A DNA stretch of 64,000 nt from Actinoplanes lutulentus (GCF_003259845.1 NZ_QLMJ01000012.1:1-64000); one strand, 5' to 3'. Shown: positions 39,308 through 47,871, numbered from the stretch's first letter. Notes: generated by a model not told the origin, from the sequence alone. Numbers and translations: made by a program.

Positions 39308-40480
39308 GTGACTGCGATCAGTCTGGGAATGCCGGCCGTACCCCCTCCGCCGTTGGCTCCGCGTCGCAAGAGCCGCCAGATCAACGTCGGCGGGGTGCTG
39401 GTCGGTGGTGGCGCCCCGGTCAGCGTTCAGTCGATGACGACCACGCTCACCTCGGACGTCAACTCGACGCTGCAGCAGATCGCCGAGCTCACCGCGTCGG
39501 GCTGTCAGATCGTCCGGGTCGCCGTCCCCTCGCAGGACGACGTCGAGGCGCTGCCCGCCATCGCCAAGAAATCGCAGCTGCCGGTGATCGCGGACATCCA
39601 CTTCCAGCCGAAATACGTGTTCGCCGCGATCGACGCGGGCTGCGCGGCGGTCCGGGTCAACCCGGGCAACATCCGGCAGTTCGACGACAAGGTGAAGGAG
39701 ATCGCGAAAGCCGCCGGCGACGCGGGCATCCCGATCCGGATCGGCGTCAACGCGGGTTCGCTCGACAAGCGGCTGCTGGAGAAATACGGCAAGGCCACCG
39801 CCGAGGCGCTGGTCGAGTCGGCTCTCTGGGAGTGCTCGCTCTTCGAGGAGCACGGCTTCCGGGACATCAAGATCTCGGTGAAGCACAACGACCCGGTCGT
39901 GATGATCCGGGCGTACCGGCAGCTGGCCGAGCAGTGCGACTACCCGCTGCACCTCGGCGTCACCGAGGCGGGCCCGGCGTTCCAGGGCACGATCAAGAGC
40001 GCTGTCGCGTTCGGCGCGCTGCTGGCCGAGGGCATCGGCGACACGATCCGGGTCTCGCTCTCCGCCCCGCCGGTCGAGGAGATCAAGGTCGGCAACCAGA
40101 TCCTGGAGTCGCTGGGTCTGCGCGAGCGTGGCCTGGAGATCGTCTCCTGCCCGTCCTGCGGGCGGGCCCAGGTCGACGTCTACACGCTGGCCGAGCAGGT
40201 CACCGCCGCGCTGGAGGGCTTCCCGGTCCCGCTGCGCGTCGCGGTGATGGGCTGCGTCGTGAACGGTCCCGGTGAGGCCCGCGAGGCCGACCTCGGTGTG
40301 GCCTCCGGCAACGGCAAGGGCCAGATCTTCGTGAAGGGCAAGGTCATCAAGACGGTGCCCGAGTCGATCATCGTGGAGACGCTGGTCGAGGAAGCGCTGC
40401 GGCTGGCCGACGAGATGGGCGCCGAGCTCCCCGAGGAGCTGCGCGACCTGATCCCCGGCCCGACCGTCACGGTCCATTAG
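39308..40480 (+). CDS. ispG: 4-hydroxy-3-methylbut-2-en-1-yl diphosphate synthase
   Basis: Iron-sulfur enzyme that converts MEcPP to HMBPP late in the MEP isoprenoid route. The 390-residue protein has the TIM barrel (VSVQSMTTTLTSDVNSTL, PVIADIHFQPKY, RVNPGNIRQFDDKV, IRIGVNAGSLDKRL) and the [4Fe-4S] ligands in VSCPSCGRAQVDVY and GCVVNGPGEAREAD. The GTG start at 39308 lies 7 bp after rseP; an earlier in-frame start overlaps rseP and is rejected. Confidence 0.97.
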   Translation: MTAISLGMPAVPPPPLAPRRKSRQINVGGVLVGGGAPVSVQSMTTTLTSDVNSTLQQIAELTASGCQIVRVAVPSQDDVEALPAIAKKSQLPVIADIHFQPKYVFAAIDAGCAAVRVNPGNIRQFDDKVKEIAKAAGDAGIPIRIGVNAGSLDKRLLEKYGKATAEALVESALWECSLFEEHGFRDIKISVKHNDPVVMIRAYRQLAEQCDYPLHLGVTEAGPAFQGTIKSAVAFGALLAEGIGDTIRVSLSAPPVEEIKVGNQILESLGLRERGLEIVSCPSCGRAQVDVYTLAEQVTAALEGFPVPLRVAVMGCVVNGPGEAREADLGVASGNGKGQIFVKGKVIKTVPESIIVETLVEEALRLADEMGAELPEELRDLIPGPTVTVH

Positions 40481-40516
40481 TCCCGGTTCGGTCACGGAGT
40501 TCAAGGAGATCCATAC

Positions 40517-40583
40517 GCGGGGCCTCCCGTGGCGGCAAGGAGTCTTTACGATGCGCTCCTTGTCTTTCACGGGAGGAACCCGC
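40517..40583 (+). promoter_or_regulatory. Leader hairpin covering the ribosome binding site of the 40585 gene
   Basis: A composite stem: GCGGG (40517-40521) with CCCGC (40579-40583), CTCCCGTG (40524-40531) with CACGGGAG (40568-40575), and CAAGGAG (40536-40542) with CTCCTTG (40556-40562). The Shine-Dalgarno GGGAGGAA (40571-40578) lies in the 3' arm, and the ATG is 2 bp past its end. It could be a translational switch for the surface protein, or an ispG 3' structure, or both. Confidence 0.55.
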
Positions 40584-40584
40584 G

Positions 40585-42084
40585 ATGCACCACCGCTCGG
40601 CCTGGCGCCTGGTGGCCGGACCGGCTGCCGCCATCGCGGCAGCCCTGTCGCTGACGACTCCGGTCCTCGCGGCCGCGGCCACCACCCTTGATGTCGAGCT
40701 GACCGCCGTCACGCTCGGCGTGGGGGCACAGACCCCGATCGAGACGCTGCTCAGCGCCAGCCCGGCCGCCACGCTCGTCAGCCCGACCGTGCGGTACGAG
40801 ATCTCCGGCCTCACCGGCGTCACTGTCGTCTCGGAGGACTCGTACTGCGAGAGCTTCTCCGGCACCGTGCTGGTCTGCGCCCGCCCGTTCGAGCTTGAGG
40901 TGGGCCCCAGCCCCGAGGCCGGACACTTCGGCGTCGCCCTGAAAGCCTCCGGCAGCGCTGTGGCGGGGGAGTCCGGCACGCTCACTGCAACGTTCGGCGC
41001 CGACGGTGTCACCGAGGCCACCGACCAGGTCACCATCACGGTCGCCGACGACGTGGATCTGGCCGCCGGGGAGTCGTACGCGCTCGGCGTCACCCCCGGC
41101 GAGGCGTTCACGGCATCCCTGCGGGTCACCAACACCACGGCGAAAGTGGTGCGCGGCGCCGACGTCCGCTCGCATGCCGGTTACGCCTTCGAGGCCGCCG
41201 AGAAGTTCAGCAACTGCGTCTACCGGGAGGACGACCGGCTGACCGGCTGTGTCTTCGAGCATGATCTGTTGCCGGGTACAACGTACGAGGTGGCCCTGCC
41301 TTTCACACTGCGCAAGGACACGATGGCGCCGGGTGCGAGCGCCGGCGAATTCGAGTGGCTGACCGCCGGCGACCACACCGATGACAGGAAAGCGACAACG
41401 GCCGGCACGCTCCGCCTCACTCCCGTCGCGAGCGCTGGGCGTGCGCCGCGGACCGGCGGGGACCCGGAGGACAGCTGGCAGGCCGTCACCGTGAACGCGA
41501 CAGGCAAGCAGGGCGCCGACATCGCCGCGGTGGGCACGCAGGTGCACGGCGAAGCCGGCGCCGTGGTCGACGCCACGTTCGGCCTGCGTAACAACGGCCC
41601 GGCGACGATCGACTCAAGCCGGCCCGGTGACGCCGCCGGCGTCGTGCTGGTGACGGTTCCGTCCGGCACCACTGTCACGAAGGTGCCGGAGTCCTGCTCC
41701 GTCGCCGAATACGACAGGACCGATCTGGATGCCGTGCAGTACTACTGCGGGGTGGGCCCGCTCTTTCCGGCCGGCGAGACGGTGACGTGGACGTTCGGGC
41801 TGCGCATCGCCACGGTTCAGGTGGACGCCACCGGCGCGGTCGAGTCGAATCCGGCGTGTCAGTGCGCGCGATTCGACCAGGACATCGACAGGTCGAATGA
41901 CAGAGCCGAGCTGATCGTCAACCCAGCCGGCCGGGGTGCTCTCCCGATTGCCGGCCCGCGGGGTGTCATGATCGGCCTGACCGGCGCGTTGCTGCTGGCG
42001 GCCGGCATCGCCGCGTTCCTGATGGTCCGCAATCAGAACAACACGGTGGCGAACGACCCCGCCGAAACGAAACCGCAGCGCTGA
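40585..42084 (+). CDS. Secreted, C-terminally membrane-anchored surface protein
   Basis: A 499-residue exported protein. The signal peptide covers about residues 1-30 (LVAGPAAAIAAALSLTTPVLA, cleaved after AAA). The exterior part looks like repeated Ig-like/DUF11-type beta domains (LRVTNTTAKVVRGADV, FGLRNNGPATIDSSRP, LTATFGADGVTEATDQ) with several cysteines. The C-terminus has ALPIAGPRG, one hydrophobic helix (MIGLTGALLLAAGIAAFLMV) and a short polar tail. LPIAG resembles an LPxTG sortase signal with Ala in place of Thr. Function is unknown; a structural or adhesive wall protein is likely. The last 52 bp overlap the convergent GNAT gene. Confidence 0.8.
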   Translation: MHHRSAWRLVAGPAAAIAAALSLTTPVLAAAATTLDVELTAVTLGVGAQTPIETLLSASPAATLVSPTVRYEISGLTGVTVVSEDSYCESFSGTVLVCARPFELEVGPSPEAGHFGVALKASGSAVAGESGTLTATFGADGVTEATDQVTITVADDVDLAAGESYALGVTPGEAFTASLRVTNTTAKVVRGADVRSHAGYAFEAAEKFSNCVYREDDRLTGCVFEHDLLPGTTYEVALPFTLRKDTMAPGASAGEFEWLTAGDHTDDRKATTAGTLRLTPVASAGRAPRTGGDPEDSWQAVTVNATGKQGADIAAVGTQVHGEAGAVVDATFGLRNNGPATIDSSRPGDAAGVVLVTVPSGTTVTKVPESCSVAEYDRTDLDAVQYYCGVGPLFPAGETVTWTFGLRIATVQVDATGAVESNPACQCARFDQDIDRSNDRAELIVNPAGRGALPIAGPRGVMIGLTGALLLAAGIAAFLMVRNQNNTVANDPAETKPQR

Positions 42085-42872
42085 TAGACCCGCCGTGCCG
42101 CCCGGTTGTAGTCGTTCACGTACAGGCTCACCGTGGGCGCCACCCGGCGCAGCGCGTCCGCCACCACCGCCGCCATGGCCGCGGTGGCGAGGCCCTGCCC
42201 CCGGTGGTCCGGGTGAACCCAGACGCCCTGGACCTGTGTCGTCCGCCGGGTGATGATCGCCAACTCGGCCTTGAAGATCACTTGGTCGCCGTCGAACCGT
42301 GCGTACGCCCGCTTGCCTTTCACCAGCTCGGCGATCCGCCGCCGGTAACCGCGCCCGCCGTCGTCCTGCATCGGTGAGACGCCGACCTCTTCGGTGTACA
42401 TCGCCACGGCCGCCGGGAAGAGCTGGTCGACCTCGCTGGGCCGGACCAGGCGTACGTCGGGGTCCGGGCGTACCAAAGGGTCTCGGTCCGTGACGAGAAG
42501 CGGCTGGTTGGGCCGCACGTCGCGGGCCGGACCCCAATGGCCGCTGAGCCGGTCCCACAGGTCCAGGACCGCTTCCGAGCGGCCGATGATCGACGAGCAG
42601 ATCCGCGCCTCGGCGCCGAGCAGGTCGGCGAAGGCCGCGACGGCCGGCGGTGTGGCGCCGACCGGCACCAGATGCGCGCCGGACCAGATGATCGACTCGA
42701 TGCGGCGTGCGGGTTCGTAGCCGTAGATCCGCCCGTCCGAGCGCCACCAGTTGAGCCCGTGCGAGGCCACCCGTTCGGCGATCTGGGCACCCGCGTACGG
42801 GTCGGCGTCCAGGATTCGCTGGACTGCCGGGCGCTCGGGCTCGCCGAGCTGGCGAATGGGCACCGTCAACAC
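42033..42872 (-). CDS. GNAT acetyltransferase with N-terminal DUF4081-like domain
   Basis: A 279-residue protein. The first half (PAVQRILDADPYAGAQIAER, INWW-like GLNWWRSDGRIYGYEP) matches the DUF4081-type domain seen in actinobacterial GNATs next to ispG (Rv2867c). The second half is a GNAT fold with the acetyl-CoA loop in WVHPDHRGQGLATAAMAAVV and SLYVNDYNRAARRVYQRCGF. The acceptor is unknown. The GTG start gives MLTVPIRQLGE. In mycobacteria this gene follows ispG on the same strand; here it is inverted and separated from ispG by the surface protein gene. Confidence 0.87.
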   Translation of the reverse strand: MLTVPIRQLGEPERPAVQRILDADPYAGAQIAERVASHGLNWWRSDGRIYGYEPARRIESIIWSGAHLVPVGATPPAVAAFADLLGAEARICSSIIGRSEAVLDLWDRLSGHWGPARDVRPNQPLLVTDRDPLVRPDPDVRLVRPSEVDQLFPAAVAMYTEEVGVSPMQDDGGRGYRRRIAELVKGKRAYARFDGDQVIFKAELAIITRRTTQVQGVWVHPDHRGQGLATAAMAAVVADALRRVAPTVSLYVNDYNRAARRVYQRCGFVSAGSFATVLF

Positions 42873-42954
42873 AGGTACCAGATTGCCAGATGGCGGGTGC
42901 TCGACACCTACCGCAACCCAACGATCCCAGAAACCCTTGCCGACGACAGTTCGC

Positions 42955-42964
42955 CGATATATCG
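42955..42964. promoter_or_regulatory. Candidate PadR operator
   Basis: CGATATATCG is a perfect 10-bp palindrome, 31 bp upstream of the PadR start, followed by a second half-match TATCGACGAAC. The AT-rich character stands out in this GC-rich genome and suits an autoregulatory PadR site and a -10 region. This is inferred from position and symmetry. Confidence 0.4.
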
Positions 42965-42995
42965 TCTAACTATCGACGAACGAACGGAGAAGATC

Positions 42996-43625
42996 ATGAG
43001 GTACACACACGACGGCGAGCGCGGCCACGGTTTCGGTGGCCACGGCGGACGCGGCTGGATGTTCGAGGGCCGCCGGCGCGGCTTCGGATTCCCGCCCGGG
43101 TTCCCCTTCGGCGGTGGCCCCGGCCCTGGCGGCCCCGGCTTCGTCCCGCCGGATTTCGCGGGTCACCGCCCCCGGCGAGGTGGCCGAGGCAGCCGGCAGA
43201 ACGTGCGGCCCGCCATCCTCGCGCTCCTTCTCGAAAGGCCGATGCACGGCTACGAGATGATCCAGGAGCTCGACGCACGCACCAACGGCATCTGGCGCCC
43301 GAGCCCCGGCTCGGTCTACCCGACGCTCCAGCTCCTCGAGGACGAGGGCCTCATCGAGGTCACCGCCGAGGGCGGTCGCAAGAGCTACCAGCTCACCGCC
43401 GACGGCCGTCCCGAGGCCGAAACCGCCGCGGAGAACCCGCCGTGGACCCAGTTCGGCGAGGACGCCATGTCCCAGGTGCAGGATTTCCGCGACGCGGCGG
43501 TCGGCATCATGGGTGCTCTGAAGCAGGTCGGTTTCACCGGCACCGCCGAGCAGCGCCAGAAGGCGCTGGAAGTGCTCAACGAGACGAAGCGCAAGCTTTA
43601 CGCCATCCTCGCCGACAGTGAGTAA
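42996..43625 (+). CDS. PadR family transcriptional regulator
   Basis: A 209-residue regulator. The first roughly 68 residues are a Gly/Arg/Phe/Pro-rich, probably disordered extension (FGFPPGFPFGGGPGPGGP). The PadR winged helix follows with VRPAILALLLERPMHGYEMI, WRPSPGSVYPTLQLLEDEGL and EGGRKSYQLTADG. The C-terminal helices (AEQRQKALEVLNETKRKLYA) give the dimerisation region. The ATG follows GGAGAAG. Such PadR proteins usually repress a multidrug transporter or their own gene; no transporter is adjacent. Confidence 0.9.
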   Translation: MRYTHDGERGHGFGGHGGRGWMFEGRRRGFGFPPGFPFGGGPGPGGPGFVPPDFAGHRPRRGGRGSRQNVRPAILALLLERPMHGYEMIQELDARTNGIWRPSPGSVYPTLQLLEDEGLIEVTAEGGRKSYQLTADGRPEAETAAENPPWTQFGEDAMSQVQDFRDAAVGIMGALKQVGFTGTAEQRQKALEVLNETKRKLYAILADSE

Positions 43626-43635
43626 AACCCCCGGA

Positions 43636-43666
43636 AAAGCGCGCTCAGACTTCCTGAGCGCGCTTT
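43636..43666 (+). terminator. Rho-independent terminator after padR
   Basis: AAAGCGCGCTCAG (43636-43648) pairs exactly with CTGAGCGCGCTTT (43654-43666) around ACTTC and is followed by CCTTCTTT. It starts 11 bp past the stop. Confidence 0.85.
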
Positions 43667-43943
43667 CCTTCTTTGGGTACGCGTAACCGCAAGCCCCCGT
43701 GGCACCCACCGCGACCGATTGCCCACACCGGGCCGCCCGGCGCCCATCGCTACCGCTGCATGGTCACCCTCAAACCCGAGCTCGTGTCTCCCGCCGCACG
43801 AGGCGTCTTGCAGATCTTGTGCGGTTCGGCCACCCGATCAACCGCGAACGCACGAGTTTGCCGGGTAGGCCGGGGTAGCGGGTCGGTCCGCGAACTTCCG
43901 GGTGACGCGCTGTCACTACAAAGGTGGAGAATTCTGGCTTTGT

Positions 43944-43979
43944 GGAGACCTGTGGTGGTCAGATCACCCACAAGTCTCC
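43944..43979. repeat. Inverted repeat
   Basis: GGAGACCTGTGG and CCCACAAGTCTCC form arms of about 12 bp with one G-U pair around TGGTCAGATCA. There is no T run, and no gene ends just before it. It may be a protein-binding site or a remnant of the surrounding repeat-rich DNA. Confidence 0.5.
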
Positions 43980-44102
43980 AAGATCAGGCCAGCCGATTTG
44001 CCGGCCGCCCACCCTCCGTGACAGGCCGGTGAGATGAGCGACGTCGGCCGGCCGCCCGGCCGCAGCCGACGAGAATTCTGGACGCCGTGCCGCCTGGCCG
44101 CA

Positions 44103-44221
44103 CCGAGACGAGGTCGCACGCAACGACTCGGTGCGGCTTCATCCACGCCAGGGCCGAGACGAGAGCTCACACAGCCATTCGGTGCGGTCTCATCACTGTT
44201 GTCGGCGCCTTTCGTGTGCCC
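44103..44221 (+). repeat. Dispersed repeat, copy B, containing two 51-bp tandem units
   Basis: CCGAGACGAG ... TCGGTGCGG ... TCATC occurs twice at a 51-bp spacing (units 44103-44153 and 44154-44204). The whole stretch matches the minus strand of 113-223 with a 24-bp identical core. It lies in gene-free DNA. Confidence 0.65.
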
Positions 44222-44284
44222 GCGTCCCTGGCCCGGTTGGCGGGGTGAGGCTGTGCCGGGACTGTCCGCGGCTGGGGCGGGCCG

Positions 44285-44767
44285 TTACAGGGCTTTGTAG
44301 TAGTGGACCAAGGGGAGCGCGGTGAAGCCGGCCTTCTCGTAAGCCGCTCGGGCCGGGGCGTGGCCCGGGTCGCCGCCGGTGCCGATGCCGGCCACCGTGA
44401 GGCCGTCGGCGCGCATGCGTTCCAGGGACTGCGCGATCAGGGCCGCGGCGATGCCACGGCGCTGGTGGTCCGGGTCGACCGCGATCATCTCGATCTCGCC
44501 GCTCGACGCTTCCCTGTCGTGGATCGAGGCGGCGAAGCCCACCGGCCGCCCGTCGCGGACCGCCACCAGTGTGTGCTCGGCGTGCTCGGTGCAGACCCGG
44601 GCGACGTCGCGGGCCTGTGAGGCGAGCCAGTCCGGGTAGACACGGGAGTAGATCTCCGAACCGAGCACCTTCTCGAAGGACGCGAACACCGGCGCCCAGG
44701 CGCGCAGCGAGAAATCGACGACCGTCGGCACATCGTCCGCTGTGAGCAGTCTGATCTCGAACGTCAT
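44285..44767 (-). CDS. GNAT family N-acetyltransferase
   Basis: A 160-residue single-domain GNAT. Motif A is IEMIAVDPDHQRRGIAAALI (Q/RxxGxA acetyl-CoA loop in QRRGIA). The preceding strand is VAVRDGRPVGFAASIHDRE, and the C-terminal strand is AAYEKAGFTALPLVHYYKAL. It starts MTFEIRLLTADDVPTVVDF. The acceptor is unknown. It stands alone after the repeat-rich gap and is divergent from the hybrid kinase gene. Confidence 0.9.
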   Translation of the reverse strand: MTFEIRLLTADDVPTVVDFSLRAWAPVFASFEKVLGSEIYSRVYPDWLASQARDVARVCTEHAEHTLVAVRDGRPVGFAASIHDREASSGEIEMIAVDPDHQRRGIAAALIAQSLERMRADGLTVAGIGTGGDPGHAPARAAYEKAGFTALPLVHYYKAL

Positions 44768-44866
44768 ACCGAACAGCCTGACATCTTCGGCAAGCGGGAT
44801 ATCGGCTGGGAAAGGGGGAATGCTCGCCTAGGCTCGGGTCTATGCCCCGGTGGAATGAGGTGCGGG

Positions 44867-46813
44867 GTGGCTAATCCTTCTGATGCTGTGGTGATCGGTC
44901 TGCTCGAAGCGGCACCCGACGCCATCATCGGCGTCGACCGGGACGGGCGCATCGCCGTGGTGAACGCGCAGACCGTCCGGCTGTTCGGGTACGAGCGAGC
45001 GGAACTGATCGGTGAGCCGATCGAGTTGCTGATCCCGGAGCGTTTCCGGCCGCAGCATCCCGGCCACCGCCAGGAGTACCTGCGGGATCCGCGTCCCCGG
45101 CCGATGGGTGCCGGTGTCCCGCTCGCCGCCCGGCGCAAGGACGGCAGCGAGTTCCCGGCCGAGATCTCGTTGTCGGCGCTGGCGGCCGAGGACATGGTGG
45201 TCGCGGCCGTCCGGGATGTGAGCGATCGGGTACGCCGGGAGGCCAAATTCCAGGGCCTGCTCGAAGCCGCCCCGGACGCGATCGTCGGCGTCGCGTGTGA
45301 CGGCCGGATCACCCTGTTCAACGCGCAGGCCGAGCGTCTCTTCGGATATTCGCGCAGTGAGCTGCTCGGCCTGCCGATCGAGGTGCTGGTGCCGGACTCG
45401 GCCCGGCCCGGCCACCCGGACAAGCGGCTCCGGTACTTCGCCGATCCGCAGCCCCGGCCGATGGGTTCGGGCCGGCCGCTCGGCGCGCGCCGCAAGGACG
45501 GCTCCGAGTTCCCCGCCGAGATCAGCCTTTCCGCGCTCGAGACCGAGGACGGCGTGATCGTCTCGGCGGCGATCCGGGACGTCACCGATCGGATCGAGGC
45601 GCAGGCCGAGCGACAGCGGCTGGAAGCGGAGGGCGAACGCCTCGCCGCGGCCGCCGAGCGGGAACGGCTGGAGGCGCAGCTGCATCAGTCGCAGCGTCTG
45701 GAGAGCCTGGGGCAGCTGGCCGGCGGGGTGGCACACGACTTCAACAACCTGCTCGCCGTGATGCTCAACTACACCGGGTTCGTCGCCGAACAGATCCAGG
45801 ACGCGGCCGACGCCGAACCGGGCAGCGACTGGCCGCAGGCCGCCCAGGATCTTCAGCAGGTGCTGCGGGCCGGGCAGCGGGCCACCGAGCTGACGCATCA
45901 GCTGCTGGCGTTCGGCCGCCGCGAGGTGGTCCGGCCCCGGGTGCTCGACCTCAACGTGGTGATCCGTGAGGTGGAACAACTGCTCCTGCGTACGCTCGGC
46001 GAGCACATCCGGCTGCACGCGGAGCTGGAGCCGAGGCTGTGGCCGGTGCTCGCCGACCCGGGTCAGATCGAGCAGGTGCTGGTGAACCTGGCGGTGAACG
46101 CCCGGGATGCGATGCCCGGCGGCGGCACGCTGACCGTCCACACCGGAAACCACGAGGACGCCGGCGGAGGCCGCCATGTCCGGCTGCGAGTGGGCGACAC
46201 CGGGACCGGGATTCCGCCCGAGGTGCTGGAGCGGGTGTTCGAGCCGTTCTACACGACGAAGGCGCCCGGCCAGGGCACCGGTCTCGGGCTGGCCACGGTG
46301 TACGGCATCGTCACCCAGGCCGGCGGCTCGGCGACCCTGCAGTCCATCGTGGGCGCCGGCACCGTTTTTACCGCGTTGCTGCCGGTCACCGCCGAGCAGC
46401 CGGTCGCGCCGGCGCCGGCGGTGGCGCCGGCCCAGCTCCGGCACGGCGGGGAGACGATCCTGGTGGTCGAGGACGAGGTGGCGCTGCGGGCGGTGACCGA
46501 GCGGATCCTGACCCGCAACGGGTACCGGGTACTCACTGCCGCCAGCGGCCCGGAAGCCATGAAGATCGTGGAGGACCCGGCCGTCGAGGCGGATCTGCTG
46601 CTCACCGACGTGATCATGCCGCACATGCACGGGCAGGAGCTCGCCGAGCAGATCCGCCGGATCCGGCCGGGCATGCCGGTGGTCTTCATGTCCGGTTATG
46701 CCCAGCCGTTCATCACCGGTGGCGGCACTCTGGACGCCGGCACCATCCTGATCACGAAGCCGTTCGCCCAGCCCGAGCTGCTGCAACGCCTCCGCGAAGC
46801 GCTGGACGGCTAG
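44867..46813 (+). CDS. Hybrid sensor histidine kinase: PAS-PAS-HisKA-HATPase-receiver
   Basis: About 648 residues without membrane helices, so a cytoplasmic sensor. Two tandem PAS domains (each starting LLEAAPDAI and ending RRKDGSEFPAEISLSAL) are clear duplicates of one another. A coiled linker rich in Glu/Arg/Ala precedes HisKA with the phospho-acceptor in GGVAHDFNNLLAVML. The ATPase shows the N box NLAVNARDAMPGGG, DTGTGIPPEVL, FEPFYTTK and GTGLGLATVYGI. A C-terminal receiver has LVVEDEVALR, phospho-Asp in LLTDVIMPHMHG and Lys in ITKPFAQPEL. GTG at 44867 has GAGG 6 nt upstream; ATG 44855 is the alternative. No separate response regulator with an output domain is adjacent. Confidence 0.9.
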   Translation: MANPSDAVVIGLLEAAPDAIIGVDRDGRIAVVNAQTVRLFGYERAELIGEPIELLIPERFRPQHPGHRQEYLRDPRPRPMGAGVPLAARRKDGSEFPAEISLSALAAEDMVVAAVRDVSDRVRREAKFQGLLEAAPDAIVGVACDGRITLFNAQAERLFGYSRSELLGLPIEVLVPDSARPGHPDKRLRYFADPQPRPMGSGRPLGARRKDGSEFPAEISLSALETEDGVIVSAAIRDVTDRIEAQAERQRLEAEGERLAAAAERERLEAQLHQSQRLESLGQLAGGVAHDFNNLLAVMLNYTGFVAEQIQDAADAEPGSDWPQAAQDLQQVLRAGQRATELTHQLLAFGRREVVRPRVLDLNVVIREVEQLLLRTLGEHIRLHAELEPRLWPVLADPGQIEQVLVNLAVNARDAMPGGGTLTVHTGNHEDAGGGRHVRLRVGDTGTGIPPEVLERVFEPFYTTKAPGQGTGLGLATVYGIVTQAGGSATLQSIVGAGTVFTALLPVTAEQPVAPAPAVAPAQLRHGGETILVVEDEVALRAVTERILTRNGYRVLTAASGPEAMKIVEDPAVEADLLLTDVIMPHMHGQELAEQIRRIRPGMPVVFMSGYAQPFITGGGTLDAGTILITKPFAQPELLQRLREALDG

Positions 46814-47790
46814 CGTCCCAGGGCGGTGATCAGCTCGCCCAGGGCGGCAGCGCCACCGCGCTCCAGTTCCGGCGTCGGCATCAGGGCCATCACCGGGACG
46901 GTCACGCCGGCCCGGGCGTACGCCTCGACGCGGGTGCGGCACTCGTCCGGTGTGCCGTGCACGATCAGCTCGTCGACCAGCGAGTCCGGGATCGCGGCGA
47001 GCGCGCCCTTGCGGTCACCCGCTTTCCAGGCCAGCCACATCGGGTCGAGGATCTCGGACCGGCCGAGCCAGCGGTGGAACGCCGCGTACGCCGGAACGGT
47101 CAGGTACGACGTGATCATGCGGCGGCCGACCGCGCGGGCGTAATCGGCGTCCTCGGTCGGGATCACGAAGATCCGGGCGGCCACCTCGAACCCCGGGCCG
47201 GCCTCTTTCGTCTCGGCCAGCGCGGTCGCCACGTCGGTGGCCGAGAGCCAGTTCAGGATCACGCCGTCCGCTTCGGCGGCGGCCAGCCGGAGCATCTGCG
47301 GGCGCAGCGCGGCGAGCAGGAGCTGCGGCGGGACCGCCGGCGGGCGTTCCAGCCGGAACCGCCGGACGGTGAACGACGGGTACTGCTCGTCGATCGTCTC
47401 GCCGGCCAGCGCGGATTTCAGGAACCGGAGCACGTCGCGGCTGCGGGCGAACGGCTCGGTGAAGTCCACCGCGTTCCAGTCGCCGACGACGACCGGGGAC
47501 GAGGCGCCGATGCCGAACTGGAAGCGCCCGGGCGCGGTCTCGGCCAGCGCCGCGGCGGTCATCGCGAGCAGGCCGGGCCCGCGGGTGAAGACCGGGGTGA
47601 TCGCGGTGCCCAGTTTGAGCCGGGACTCCCACGCGGCGGCGAGCGTCAGCGGTGTGAAGGCGTCCGTGCCGTTCACCTCCGACGACCAGACGTCGGTGAA
47701 TCCGGCGTCGGCCAGTCCCCGGAAAACGGCGGCGTGCTCCGCGAGCGGAACGCCACTGAGCGGCACGGTCATGCCCCATCGCATCGACAT
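46810..47790 (-). CDS. LLM class F420-dependent oxidoreductase
   Basis: A 326-residue luciferase-like TIM-barrel protein. It starts MSMRWGMTVPLSGVPLAEHA and has FTDVWSSEVNGTDAFTPLTL, LKLGTAITPVFTRGPGLLAM, GRFQFGIGASSPVVVGDWNA and VHGTPDECRTRVEAYARAG. These fit actinobacterial LLM enzymes, most of which use F420. Substrate is unknown. The stop overlaps the end of the convergent kinase gene by 4 bp. Confidence 0.87.
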   Translation of the reverse strand: MSMRWGMTVPLSGVPLAEHAAVFRGLADAGFTDVWSSEVNGTDAFTPLTLAAAWESRLKLGTAITPVFTRGPGLLAMTAAALAETAPGRFQFGIGASSPVVVGDWNAVDFTEPFARSRDVLRFLKSALAGETIDEQYPSFTVRRFRLERPPAVPPQLLLAALRPQMLRLAAAEADGVILNWLSATDVATALAETKEAGPGFEVAARIFVIPTEDADYARAVGRRMITSYLTVPAYAAFHRWLGRSEILDPMWLAWKAGDRKGALAAIPDSLVDELIVHGTPDECRTRVEAYARAGVTVPVMALMPTPELERGGAAALGELITALGR

Positions 47791-47871
47791 GCCCTTGATC
47801 CTGCCGGTCGGCGGCGCGTGATGTCCACCACCTGACGATGTTGACGCGTACCCATGTGGGTATGTTTTTGA

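Larger units (their letters stand above)
43667..44284. other. Gene-free region between padR and a GNAT gene
   Basis: About 620 bp with no credible coding frame. It holds a 36-bp imperfect inverted repeat (43944-43979), a CGTCGGC/GCCGACG hairpin (44042-44071), two copies of GAGAATTCTGG (near 43927 and 44071) and the second copy of the dispersed repeat (44103-44221). Confidence 0.55.
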
